Positions 33,004 to 44,860 of a DNA stretch of 64,000 bases are shown one piece after another (position 1 is the first letter of the stretch; every line of letters begins with the position of its first letter). A program made the position numbers and the translations under genes. The notes under the pieces were generated by a model. The model did no database searches. It had not been told where the DNA came from and saw only the letters and a list, made by a program, of their open reading frames with translations. The stretch is from Pseudopithomyces maydicus (taxonomy: Eukaryota; Ascomycota; Dothideomycetes; Pleosporales; Didymosphaeriaceae), in assembly GCA_026873275.1 (NCBI GenBank), contig JANTUC010000008.1, positions 372,001 through 436,000 of the forward strand, read 5' to 3'.

Positions 33004-35691
33004 TATAGTGATTCTCCCAGATTTCTATGTATTTGACGAAATGTCACTATGAGATGTAGAGCTTCTTTTTCTGATGTCTTGTTCTGTGAACAAGAAACGT
33101 GAATGGTTCATTGAAATGCTCTGTTGAACAAAGGCCGCCTCATGGTGTAGCTGCAAATGACGTCACATGTAGGTGTACATTCGTAGTAGACCTCGGGAGT
33201 CACCTAGTTGTTTAACGACATACATACAGTACATTATTTGGCTATTACGATGACTACTGTCCTAAGACTAATACGGGCCGCTGCAACTGCGAAGTGTTGA
33301 TTCGGCAAATACGAGCCTCTATCCTGGTCAAGGGTAAGTAAGTCTACGGCTACGCGGCTATACATGCGCACAAGCGCATACGCGCAGAGAGGGCAGTACG
33401 CAAGCATCACCTGGCTTGATCTCGAGACGTCCTGAGGCAGCATCAGCTCCACCAACGGGCACTTTCAGGGAGCCGCCCGCGTAGGGTTAACGGCCGGAAG
33501 GAATTTAAATTTGCGGAGGCTCGATTGGATTCTCGAGATCTGGCACCGCGTACGCCGCGTACCGCGTACCGCGTACCGCGGTCAACCTCTCAGGGCCTCC
33601 ACAACACCTGCCACCCTGGGTACATAGTTACGGAGCTGCACGGCGGTTTTGCGATGTGTTTTGTCTATACCACATGCAAAACCATTGCACACATAGGGGC
33701 CCCAGGGCAATGGCAGATGACTTAATAAGCGATATAACGAGACATGGTATAGATGACTGTGCAGGATCACGTTAGTTGGTTGGGGGTACGACGTGCGAGC
33801 TGGATGGGGACAGGTCGTCGGGCATGGCAGCTTGGAGCGTGAGACGGACAAGTCGCCTTGGAGCTTGGTACTCGCACCCCGTTGTACGAGGTTGTAACCA
33901 AAAGCGCTATAAACATGTCCGAATGGACTCCTCATGTGGTGGCCTGGCATCATTCGTTTGCGTGCCCAGAGGTCCGTTACGCGAGACATGCAGTTGCTGA
34001 CGCGGCTTCACGGGACTGGCATAGGCCTTGCACAATACCTAGAAAGCTGTCAGGGGACGATGCCAGGTTTTTATCTTGGTGTTCGAGGGAGCGGGATATT
34101 TTGCTTTGATTGAATGTGGAGACGGTCTGGAGGGATTAGATTGGAGGATGTCCGTGGCTGGCAGGTAGAACACGAACTGGACCGATGACGCTGGCCCTTC
34201 GCTGTGCCTACAATGTACACGCAGCGGAAGCAGAGAATAAGGACGGGAGGATGTTATGCAAATGTCATGTTCGTGGCCACAAAATCTCCGTCCAAGCGTC
34301 GATCCGTCCAAAGTCACATCGACAAATCCAATACTGTGGCCGTGCCGTACCAAATGTGGCAGTGAGGCTGCCAGGAGGCCAGACTTGTGGCACGGAATCT
34401 GGGTGGGACTGGCGTAACTGAGAAACTGGTCCGGCGGGAGCCGGCGGAGACTAGGCCAAATCACAGTGTGCCTGACTACAAAAGCGACTCGGTCCTGTCG
34501 ACAACGGTGTCTGCGCAAAGTCGCTGCTAGGGGGAGATAGAGTTGCAGACTGCAAAACAGTGAACGCACATGGGCCCTGGACGGAGCTTTCCGGGACCCT
34601 GTCGGCATCGATCGAGAGGCACGCGGCAGGTGTCAGCGGCCACGACGGACTGACCAGTGGTAGTGGTGGTCGAGCATCTATTTTTGCAGGGCACAGCCAC
34701 CGGTGCCACGCCTCTACAGGGCTGCTTCTCCGCGACAGCACCACCTTGGGCAGTAACATCAACACCATCAGTACCATCAGTGGGCGATTATAGAAGCGAC
34801 GGCAGCGTTCAGGATCGACCGTTGACAGTCATCGCTTGTGAGCATGTGTGTGAGTGGTCTTGGGTGTTTCAGAGCGCTGGCTTCGCGGCGGCTGTGGCCA
34901 CTGGGGGAGCGGCTGGAGGCGATGAATGGCTCCCGGCACAACCAAGCTAGAGGGCGCTGGCGTGCTGGTTCCCCTGATAGGCCCACATGGGCTCTGCTGG
35001 AGTGTCGCATTCCTCAGCTGTCGCGCCCACGGCCTGTGGAGGCCATGAGGAGGCGCATGCTCGTGGCAGTCCCTCGCGTGCGCATAATTCAAAAAGATGG
35101 TGTCGCGCAGCACGGGTGGCCCACCGTCGCCCATCACACACATACACATTCACAGCAAAGATCTGCTGGCCTCGCCCAGAACCCAATAGACACCCCATCC
35201 TTCGCTGGCTACGCACATCGAGCAGAGGCCACCATCGGGATTAGCCCCGAGCACCGCGCCGTTTTGCCATTTCGGTCGCGCCTCCCGGGCCCCTGTCGCC
35301 TACGTCTCAGCCGCTGCCTCAAACCTGCACGCGCTCATCTTTCCCTCCCCACGACCAACAACCTCTCGTTTCATCATTCGCTTTCCTACACCTCGCCAAC
35401 TCACCCTACGTCTTTGGTCCTTTGTTCATTGCCCTCGCTTGCTTGCATTTTTGACTCACCCTTCGACTTCGATTACCCCCCGTTTCGGCACCAGAAAGGT
35501 TGACCCTTCGCCCATACGACTTTTAATCAACGTTTCCTCTGTACCTTACGACTCTCCTACCGACGACGACGCTCCGGGTCGCCAACCAGACCGGCCCCGA
35601 GATCGTCACTTCACCCCATCGCTCGCGTAGGGGGTAGATCGCCCACGGGCGAAAACCGAACGTCATGCGAGCCCACACCACATATTCCACA
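33004..35691. promoter_or_regulatory. Long divergent promoter region between GH15 and the TRP/FLC gene
   Basis: 2.7 kb without a supported gene. The last 450 bp before the FLC ATG are pyrimidine-rich, as is usual for a long fungal 5' leader. It contains a heptamer tandem repeat (listed separately). Confidence 0.5.
33545..33581. repeat. Tandem CCGCGTA heptamer
   Basis: About five units of (A)CCGCGTA in a row, GC-rich and potentially Z-forming or a protein-binding array. Confidence 0.85.
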
Positions 35692-37983
35692 ATGCTCGCC
35701 CCATTCATATTACTGGCAACCGCGCCCTTGGCTGCCCTTGCAGGAGACGTGCTCAAGACAACCGGGTACAGCTCATGCCAGGATGACGCCGAAATCAAGG
35801 TCAACCGCATGGACATCGAGTTCGACAAGTCGACCAAGAAGGTCGTGTTCGACGTTTCCGGCACCAGTCTGAAGAAGCAAGAGGTCATGGCTACGCTTGT
35901 CGTCAATGCCTACGGCATTGAGGTCTACAAGAATGAGTTCGACCCTTGCAAGGAAGACACAAAGGTGCCCCAGCTCTGCCCAGGTGAGTAGCGAAGCTGT
36001 TGGCATGTGAAGAAGATGACTGACAAGAACACAGTTCCCGAAGGCACATTCGGCGCTCAAGGATCCCAGACCATCCCCGACTCATACATGGACAAGATCC
36101 CGGCCATCGCCTTCAACGTTCCCGACTTGGACAGCCAGGCTACGCTACAGCTCAAGGGCAAGGATGGGAAGCAGCTGGCTTGTATCACTTCTACCGTCAG
36201 CAACGGCAAGACTATGGACGTCCCTGCCGCCAAGTACATTGCAGCGGGTATTGCAGCTGGCGCACTGGCTGTCTCTAGTTTGTCGGCGCTTGCAAGTGCC
36301 GGGCATGCCGGTACTGCAACATCGAGTCCCAACTTTGGCGACGTCATTGGTTGGTTCCAGTCCATGGCTCTCAACGGCATGATGAGTGTAAAGTATCCTA
36401 GCGTCTACCAGAGCTTCTCCAAGAACTTCGCCTTCAGCACAGGTCTCATTGGCTGGGACAGCGCCCAGAGATCCATCGACAACTTCCGTAACAAGACTGG
36501 CGGAAACCTTACAGCGGACAGTGTCGACTATCTCAAGAGCATCAGCTACACCAGCTCCGGCCAGAACATGACCAAGCGTGCGATCGAAGTCGCCACGCTC
36601 TGGGTGCGCGACGAACTCAGCGTGAACAACAACAACGCGACCGACGGTAATGGAAGCAGCAACCAGCTGGAGGATTTCGGCAACGGCATCAAGAAATATG
36701 CTCAAGAGCTCAGCATCCCCAACGGCAACACTTTCATGACAGTGCTTCTCATCTTCGCCATCGTTGTCGCCGCCATCACCGTCGCCATCCTCCTTTTCAA
36801 GGTCATCCTCGAGACCTGGGCACTCTGCGGTAACTTCCCTCAGCGTCTGACCGGCTTCCGCAAGCGTTACTGGTGGACACTGGCCAAGACCATCACACAC
36901 TTGATTCTTCTCCTGTACGGTATCTGGACACTCTACTGCGTCTACCAGTTTAAGAGAAATGACTCCTGGGCTGCCAAGGTTCTAGCCGGTGTCACTCTCG
37001 CGATCTTCACTGCCGTCCTCGCTTTCTTCACGTGGAAGATTTGGAGCGTCGCGCAAAAGTTCAAGAAGATGGAAGGCGACTCCGCCGCGTTGTACGAGAA
37101 CAAGGAGCTCTGGAGGAAGTACAGCATCTTCTACGAGAACTACAAGAAGAGCTACTGGTGGTTGTTCATTCCCTTGATTGTTTACATGTTTGCTCGCGGT
37201 TGCGTTATCGCCGGCGCAGACGGCCACGGCATGGCTCAGGTCGCTGGCCAGCTCATTGTCGAGTCGATGCTTTTGATCCTGCTTCTCTGGTCCCGCCCCT
37301 TCTCCCTCAAGTCTGGAAACTGGATCAACTGCATTATCCAGATCGTTCGTGTCCTCTCGGTCGTTTGCATTCTCATCTTTGTTGAAGAGCTCGGAGTCAC
37401 TCAGACTACGAAGACGGTCACCGGTCTCGTGCTCGTCGTTATGCAGGCTGTTTTGACCGGTCTCTTGGCCGTTCTGATCTTGGTGAATGCTATTGTCATC
37501 TGCTGCAAGGAGAACCCCCACAAGAAGAGGCAGAAGGAAGCCGGTAAGTCCCTAATCATGCCTCACTTTCAACACACCACTGACGATGACGCAGAAAAAG
37601 CACGCGACCTGGACAACCTCACTCCTTTGGACGCACGCAACTCGCTTCTCATGGATCCCCAGGACTACAACAAGCGCTCTTCCGTCCTGAGCGTTGGTGG
37701 CCGTCGCGGCTACGACCCAATCCCGCTCACTGAGCAAAACACATCCTACCAAGGTGCCCGGCCGTTCAACGACGGCCACGACAACCTTCTGGACAACGCT
37801 GCTGGCTTCGGCCACACCGCAACTCACAGCCGCGGTGTCAGCGCAGACCGCAACCCCAGCCCTGACGCCAGGGCCCCCGCCTGCCCTCCATCGACATGGG
37901 CAACGGCTACAGCTCCAACAACGGCCAATGGCAGCCGCAAAGCGCGCAAGGAGGATACCAGGGACACGCATACTAACCTTTGA
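35692..37983 (+). CDS. TRP-like channel / flavin carrier protein (FLC/PKD2 family)
   Basis: Exons 35692-35983, 36035-37543 and 37595-37983; the literal reading is 729 aa. It has a signal peptide (MLAPFILLATAPLAAL) and then an ML-like lumenal domain with conserved Cys (YSSCQDD, FDPCKED, LCPVPEGTFGA). About nine membrane helices run from residue about 345 to 600 (VLLIFAIVVAAITVAILLF onward). Yeast Flc1-3 act in FAD import to the ER, calcium and wall maintenance. The second intron (51 nt, 37544-37594) has no in-frame stop. The last ~35 residues (APACPPSTWATAT...) look like the wrong frame. One base added at the G3C5 run (37871-37878) would give LPSIDMGNGYSSNNGQW... ending at TAA 37974-37976, the usual Gly/Gln-rich tail. 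The start 35692 is preferred over 35665. Confidence 0.9.
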
Positions 37984-39192
37984 TACCCCAAAATAATTCA
38001 GCACTGTACATTTTTCTACAAAGGGGGTCGCATAGTGTAGTAGTGTATGTAAACGGTGGAGTATGGTGTTGTTTCCACATCAGCCATATTTATAAAAAAT
38101 CGGTTGCGCATACTGGGATTCGGGTGCATATTGTAGGTTTATAAGCGGTTCTGATACCTACCTGTTCCATATGTCCTACCCTACGACTCAAACGTCTTTC
38201 AAACTTTTCTTTTATCTTTAGCCCATAGACTCTGACAGACTATTTTGTAATTAACGGACTGCGCGGCCAGAGGCCATGCGCTGTAGAAGTACGTTGAATA
38301 AAGGAGCAGAATGGCATTGTTTACTCTAGTCCCGTCCCGGTCCAAACTGCGAATGACGTGCTTTTCGTGCTCGTGCTGTATGTATGTATGTATGCATGTA
38401 TGTATGTAGGTGAGTCTCTGGACAGCCAGCCCAAACCGCCCTAGTCTTCTGCATCGAGTCGAGTTACGCGAATCTGGAGTATATAGACTGGGTCGGTGAA
38501 GCGAATCCTTCAGGCGCCGAGGAGAATTACGCACTTGGTGTCTGGACCTCAAAGTAGCACCTGGCGCCGCCGCTTTGGGCGTATGGCTTCCAATACTTCC
38601 AATAGCGCCGGCAGCGGTAGCGGGCCCATCTCCCGTACTATGCGCGCCGTTACCCTGTACCTGCAGAAAATAATGCTATTTAGGGCCCCGATAGATTCAA
38701 TAAAGAGATAGGCGTGCGGCTAGCACTCGTAGAGCGTCCATGGCGTTTTATTCCCGCCCTGTTGTCGCGAATGCCGAGCGACGACAAGTAGGCTGGACGT
38801 CGATTTCTTCTGGGCGCCAGTGTCGTCTCGCTTTTCCCCTTTCCTGTTTTTCTCTCAGCCTTTTCCCACCATAAACATGCCCGCGAGGAAGCTTGCGGTG
38901 TTGCGTTTAGACGGCCTTCCGGTCCACAGGCGTTGAGTGGCTATTTGTTATCGCGACGTTCTAATCGAGTGAGATTCCAGACTTGAGAAAATATCTCCGA
39001 TCCTCGTCCCGGAATCCGGCTCTGGCTTATCGTTTCTTTGGATTACTTACCACTAACACGTTCGTCGTGGCAATTGTTGGTAGCGACCCTGTGTTGAGTG
39101 AGGAAGCGCGATACTAAGCCCACACCATTTATTCCCTTCGTCCCTCAGCACCGGCTTCCCTTCTCTTACGAATCTGAACGACCCATTCCGCA
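37984..39192. other. Intergenic, promoter side of GH128
   Basis: 1.2 kb, no gene supported. It contains a (TATG)n tract at about 38378-38410. Confidence 0.5.
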
Positions 39193-40371
39193 ATGGCACT
39201 CTCCCGCTGGCCTACCATCGCAGCACTCGTCACCCTCGCCACGGCAACCTCCTCCCCCAAGCGTGGCCTCTGCTTCGTCCCCTCCGAACACCACCCAGAA
39301 GACGACGCAATATGGGTTAGACGCCCCGGCTCCGACCTCACCTGGTACTACAACTACAAATACGATCCCACCTCCGACTACCAAAATGTCTCCGACTTCG
39401 AATACGTCCCCATGCTCTGGGGCGCGCCCCCAGACGGCGACACCTCCACCCCCTTCCTGGACTCCATCCGCTCGCAGCTCTCCTCGGGCGCAAACATCAC
39501 GCACGTCCTGGGCTTCAACGAACCCGACGGTCCGCACTCCACCGGCGGGTCGAGCATCGCCCCCGAAAAGGCGGCCGACGAGTGGAAGCGCCAGATTGAG
39601 CCGCTCAAGGACGAGGGCATCAAGCTCGGTGCCCCCGCCGTGACGGGGAGCCCCGGCGGGATGCTGTGGCTCGACGAGTTCTTCACGCACTGCAACGGGA
39701 GCTGCAGTGTGGATTTCATGCCGGTGCATTACTATGGGGATTTTCAGGGGTTGGCGAATAAGCTGGGGGAGGTCACGGCGGCGTATCCGCGGATGGATGT
39801 CTGGGTTACCGAGTGGGGGTTTGATAATCAGGATTTGGAGAAGACGCAGGAGTTTTATAATCAGTCTGTTCGGATGTTTGATGATTGGAGGTGAGTCTTT
39901 TTTTCTCTTTCTTTCTCTCTTTCTTTCCCTGATGAGCGCTGGCGGGCGCGTGATATATATATCAACCTCGAGCTGGACTTACGGACAGTGAACCAATTAG
40001 ACGAAGGAACGTACTGACAGATTTCTTTTACTAGTAACATCACACGGTACTCGTATTTCGGTGCCTTTCGTTCGGATGTTTCCAATGTGGGGCCGAATGT
40101 CGCGATGCTGACGGAGAAGGGTCAGTTGACGGATATAGGGTCGTGGTATTTGGGGGTGTGGCGACAAATAATATACCCAATGCGGGGGGCTCGAGACACT
40201 TTTCGGATATTGGTAGCGTGTGGTTGCTCCCGCTGGTCCTTGCGGCAGTGGCGGGTGTGTGGTGACGAAGTGATTGTTATGCTTTGCATTTTCGCTCCTG
40301 GTAGCTTTGCTGATCTATGTTTCCTGGAAAGCAGAATGAAAAGGAATATCATGAAGTTCACGACTGTCTAA
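39193..40371 (+). CDS. GH128 (asl1-type) beta-1,3-glucanase; GPI tail displaced by one missing base
   Basis: Exons 39193-39890 and 40035-40371; intron 39891-40034 (GTGAGT...ACTAG, very pyrimidine-rich). A signal peptide of about 20 residues precedes the catalytic domain. The two family glutamates are visible: E110 in LGFNEPDG (acid/base) and E207 in VWVTEWGF (nucleophile). N-glycosylation sites and a Cys pair (HCNGSC) are present. The literal reading runs past WYLGVW into a Cys/Arg-rich tail ending at 40371. In the neighbouring frame the sequence encodes GGVATNNIPNAGG followed by a hydrophobic end (VWLLPLVLAAVAGVW) stopping at 40265, a textbook GPI-attachment signal. One more G in the G5 run at 40152-40156 connects the two. 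It is likely a wall-anchored glucanase. Confidence 0.88.
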
Positions 40372-40818
40372 TTATAGTAAGAAGTTTGTCAAGATCGTTG
40401 AGAAGCTGCTTGAGTAGAACAAGATTAAGCCTCACCCTATTAAGCTGAAGATGAGAGGTTGGCCATGAGTACTAGTGGGGGTGGACGAACTGAGGCAGAT
40501 CAAAGTTAATGGAAAGAAAATAGTCTCCAGAATCTCGGAAAGTGCTTGAAAGGTGGGTAGTAAAACGCTGAATAGGCTTAAACAATCAACCTAGTAATTT
40601 TCTGTCTATTTTTCTTTCTATATTGCCAATCATGTATCAAGACCAACATTTCTATTAGGGCCTAGCATATCACCTTTGCAAGAGGATATGCGGTATTACG
40701 GAGATCCAAGATACGGGGCGAGATAATATATGGGGAAAGGCAGTGAGATTGAGTGGAGTAGCACTTGCGATCATCTATCAACTACATCATTCCGGTTGCT
40801 GCTGCTCGCGCGAACTGT
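40372..40818. other. Intergenic between convergent GH128 and CocE-like genes
   Basis: 447 bp; AT-rich, no gene seen. Confidence 0.5.
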
Positions 40819-42643
40819 CTAGCTAAACTTGTACGGAATGATCGGAACCTCAAGATAGCTGCTTTCCAAATGGATCGTGTGTTCACCTTGATTGCAGCCT
40901 GTTCCTGCTCGCGGAACTTTGCAGTCTGTGCTGTAGACATTGAAGTCTCGACCCTGAACAACGACTCGAAGCATTTCGCCCCTGCGGAATAAAGTTGCCG
41001 TGGGTTGAATGCCAATGTCCAGCTCCACTTTCTCGCCAGGCCTCAACGGCTGAGCATCTTCCTCCAGGAAAGTATGGAAAACCTCGTCTCCGTAAGATTG
41101 AGTTGATAATTTTCTCTTTGACACCTCGAGCCAACCCCACGCGACATGGCCGTCATTGATAAAGGTATGGTAAGGGAAGACGACGAGGTTCCCGTCGCAG
41201 TCGAACTTCTGCAAGGTGACGAAGATGTCGGCATCGGAGCCCGATGATATGGAGAAGGAAAGGTGAAGCCTACTCGTTCCCGTAATCTCGGTTGGCTTCG
41301 TGAATGTTGTCTGCCAAGCGGCAGATCCCGTCTTCGCATCGTATGTGACAGTTTGGTCAGTCTTAGTTACCGAATTATCGGTCAGTTTATTGTTCAGACC
41401 AAGGTAGAACTTTGTCCTCTGCGCCCTAGCCAACGGAACCTCGTTTTCGCTTCGCCAGCTCCCAGCGTGGTGCTTGTCCGTCACGTGTAAGCGTACCGGT
41501 GGCCAGAAGTCGACTGATTGTGCCAGCTTAGCGTCTGGACCATGCAGCACCTTATTGAAAAAGGCTGCCTGGCGCTCCAGCGACTCGGTCGTGAGCTGCC
41601 ACTCCCAATTACGATAGCTATCAGCTGTTAGTCTCAAAGAAACCGGCTTGGAGCGGTGGATCAATACGGGTGCAACTCGATATACTTGGTCTCCGACTTC
41701 ACCCTAAGATAACCTCGAATCGAGCCAGGAGTGTGAATACCGTTATCTGCTAAGCTTGCAATGACGTAAACAGGACAAGCGATGTTCTCAATGTTCGCAG
41801 TGTACTCTGTCCAAAAGTCGTTATCATAGGGGTATTGCTTGTAGGCCTTTTCAAAGTCCAGTACTTTGCTATCTTTGCGGTTTCCGTGAGGTAAATAAAT
41901 GTTGTTCATGGCACGCATGAAATTAGGGTGTGCAACACCACCCTTGTAGGCGACTTCACGATAGAGGTCGGTATATCCGTTCTGGACCATGATTCCGGCT
42001 AAATGCGGTGGGCGTGTTGCTGCTGTTTGCCTACGCATATTTTTAGCATTCAATAAGGATTTTCATCTGAAGCAGACACACCATTGAATCGCTCCCAATG
42101 CGCTGGCTCCAATCATTCCTACTTTGCCGTTGCTCCAAGGTTGCGTACCCAGGTACTCTACAATGTCATGTGCATCAAGTCCATCGAGTTTTGACACGAA
42201 TGACAGGAACTCTCCTTCGGATGCATAACTTCCTCGAGCGTCGGCAACCACGTACGCAAAACCTTGTCTCGTCCAAAAATAAGGATCGCTGCCCTCAATG
42301 GAGCGTACCTGCTACAGATAATACCATTCAAACCTGCGTCGAAGTCTCTGCTTTCCGGAATCAGGGAGACGTCGAAAGGACTCTGTTTTCCGTACGGAGT
42401 TATGGCGAGTACCACCGGGAGCTTTGAATCTGTCGCTCTGTCATGTGGAAGGTAAATGTCCGCACGCAAAACAATGCCGTCACGGACGGCGATCGGGTGA
42501 TTGTATTCAATGTCCATTCCTATATCGGTGAATGTACGTTGACTGGGGTTGAAGTCCTTCCACACAGCACTTGGGCCTTTGGAGGGCAGAAAAGGGCATA
42601 GTTTTCGCATGAGTGCAATCTTTTCCTCGGTTGCGGAAGCCAT
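40819..42643 (-). CDS. CocE/NonD family alpha/beta hydrolase (X-Pro dipeptidyl-peptidase-like), one apparent frameshift
   Basis: Exons 42643-42082, 42030-41668 and 41617-40819; introns 42031-42081 and 41618-41667, both canonical. The first exon starts MASATEEKIALMRK and has DGIVLRADIYLP. The nucleophile elbow is GASALG (Ser in GxSxxG) just before the first junction (IQWQTAATRPPHLAGI). The C-terminal jelly-roll domain (SRLHLSFSISSGSDADIFV, LRPGEKVELDI) is complete. Around 42303-42308 the frame changes: DAGLNGIICSRYA in one, IEGSDPYFWTRQGFAYVVADARGS in the other. One added base gives a continuous ~607-aa protein. A 59-nt intron (weak GTCTCC donor) would also restore frame, but it would delete a segment the family usually keeps. 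The likely role is ester or amide hydrolysis; no signal peptide is seen. Confidence 0.8.
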
Positions 42644-43551
42644 AATGATCTTTTGCGATTGTAAATTTCAGAGAACCGCGTGATATATGATATATCAGTT
42701 GGCATTGGCTTCGGCAGAGATTTAAAACGCACACTGAAGTTGATCTATCACTCGTACGAGGCTTACAAATGTTGTTCTGGACGACCAAATCAGACTGATT
42801 ACTATTTTGGACCGAGGCCCACTGGCTAGTCGCGGAAGGAGTGAGCTTCCGTGAAGCGTCCTCAAAAAGGCAGTGCTCAACCTGGCAGACCACTCCGGAT
42901 AGCGGAGGGCTGGCACCGGAAAGGAGTGTTGCGAGTCTACCAAGCCCCACTCGTCCGCCCACATCCCTTAACACACTGCAATTGCTTATGGGGCTCTGCA
43001 AGTAGCCTCATAAATGCTCATGCTTAGGAATAACGGAATTGATGGAGATGCTTCTGTTGGTATCGTAATTAAAGCCGCCTATAATTGCGTTCAGTTTATT
43101 ACCAGTTTTATTATTAAATATATCTTACAACTGTTAGGCACTTAAAGGAACGCAAAGAAGAATATAAAGAGAATTAACAATTCCAACGAGGACTAGAAGA
43201 TTAAGGAAAAGGCATACAGGCAATAGGCTGACGACCACTACCATTGGATCATGTTACAGATGAAAGAGACCATCAACCCTCCACACAACTCGACTACGAT
43301 TTAAGCAACCGAATGACACTAAAACGTGAAAAACGCCAGATGAACTGATAGATCATTGCAACAAAAGTGAAAGTACACCTTAAAAAACCCTTTGCAGCAA
43401 ATTCTATAAAACCTTCTATCCCGTACAAAGCAAAACAGCCAATAAAAAGTGAAAGCCTCTATCCCATGCAAACATAACACCAGTGATCAATTTGTTTCAA
43501 CTGACGAACCACAAAGCTCCCTCAAACCTCCTCACACCCCACTGATACTCA
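42644..43551. other. Intergenic with an AT-rich, possibly degraded repeat
   Basis: About 0.9 kb. The part from about 43040 to 43240 is AT-rich, with TAATTA/TTATTATTAAATATAT-type sequence unlike its flanks. It may be a decayed, RIP-mutated element. No gene is supported. Confidence 0.45.
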
Positions 43552-44860
43552 TCAATCGCTGAAATTCTCTGTCTCTCTCAGTTGGATTCGAAGAACAGAT
43601 GTCTTGTGCACTTTTTTCCAGTGACGACGGACATCAGACGCACGCTTAGAAGGCAGGGCTGCTGGAATAGCAAGTTCTCGTACGATGCGCAATTCCTGGT
43701 CGTTGTTGTAGATACATTGTGGGCAGTAAAAGCGCGCTCCAATCCTTGGAATGTCCAGGTTTTCCCAGTCGTCATTGCGGTGAGATCTTACGTAAAGTTG
43801 CATCGTCGTATACTCGTCTACTTCAGGTGTCGCGGATTCCGAATCGCCTTGTCCTGGTGACTCTTCATCGCTTGGTCTATCAGCGAAAGCTCAAGAAAAT
43901 TTTAGAAGCATTTACTAACCCATGTATCGTCTGCGTGTACTGGGCATCGGTGGTAGTTCCAATGGAAGCAGTAGAGTACTGCTGTGGATTGGGCGTTGGG
44001 TTTGTGCTCGCATCAACATGGGAGTCAGGAGAAAATCCGCTCCACAATTGCTGAACGGGAATGTTCCCACCGATAGGCACTGAAAGGTGAGATTGGTGAT
44101 TTGGGTGACTGAACTTAGTGAAGCAACTAACCTTCCATCGTATCATAGCTGGGGGCCGAAGGCGTCCATCCATGTAGGAAATCTGGGCCGATGGCTACAG
44201 AAGTGTCTCTGAATGAACTCCCAAAGCTTTCAAACAGGTCAGGCTCAACCGGAACATAAATCGGTATCAGACCAATTTTCAACAGGTTGCAGACAATGTC
44301 TGGTGAGCTTGGCAGGACGCTGCAATGATAGCTATATCAATGCCGCGGAGCATGATGGTGGAGACAAGTCGTTCACGACAGTGCCATAGCGCGCTCCTTA
44401 CCTTATTTCCTCAAAGAAAGCATATGCCATCGCTCTATTTCCATGTACGGTCTGTACAGTGTCCCATCTGCCTGTGTATTCCTCACTGCTCAAAACGCGC
44501 TGGCCACTTCATCCCAATGCGACATTCATGTGAAGAGATGATGTTCGATAAGAGCTTTCTTTGAGGAGGGATGTTTTTTTTGCCTTAAGGCTGATGTCTC
44601 CAAGTTATATTTTTGCTATCAGGGAGCGTGGGACTGGTGATACTGATCATCAGATGGACTTGTCGCTTCTAATTCGCTCCCCGAGACCTGCGATACCAAT
44701 CAAATAAATGATGAACCATAACTTACCTGTTGAGAACAGAATACAGATCGAGTAAAGGATTCGAGATATCGCCACCTGAGGCTGAGAAGCCAAAATCGTT
44801 GACATCGTCGTAGCTGTCTTGAGCGCCAGAATGCTCATTATTGGAACTGCTGCCGTCCAT
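43552..44860 (-). CDS. Unknown protein with an atypical C2H2 zinc-finger-like C-terminus
   Basis: Four exons: 44860-44727, 44319-44132, 44079-43920 and 43876-43552; phases close to give 268 aa. Intron 1 is unusually long (407 nt); the others are 52 and 43 nt. The N-terminus (MDGSSSNNEHSG) is acidic and Ser/Asn-rich. A middle segment (VLPSSPDIVCNLLKIGLIPIYV) may be helical, and the rest is low complexity. Near the end lies Cys-x2-Cys-x30-His-x4-His (RFYCPQC ... RRHWKKVHKT). This is a C2H2-like arrangement with a linker more than twice the normal length, in a basic context. A nuclear or regulatory role is possible but not shown. Orthologues could not be named. Confidence 0.68.

Noticed and set aside
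25437..42643. Secondary-metabolite cluster
   Set aside because: No polyketide synthase, peptide synthetase, terpene cyclase or tailoring P450 seen anywhere in the window.
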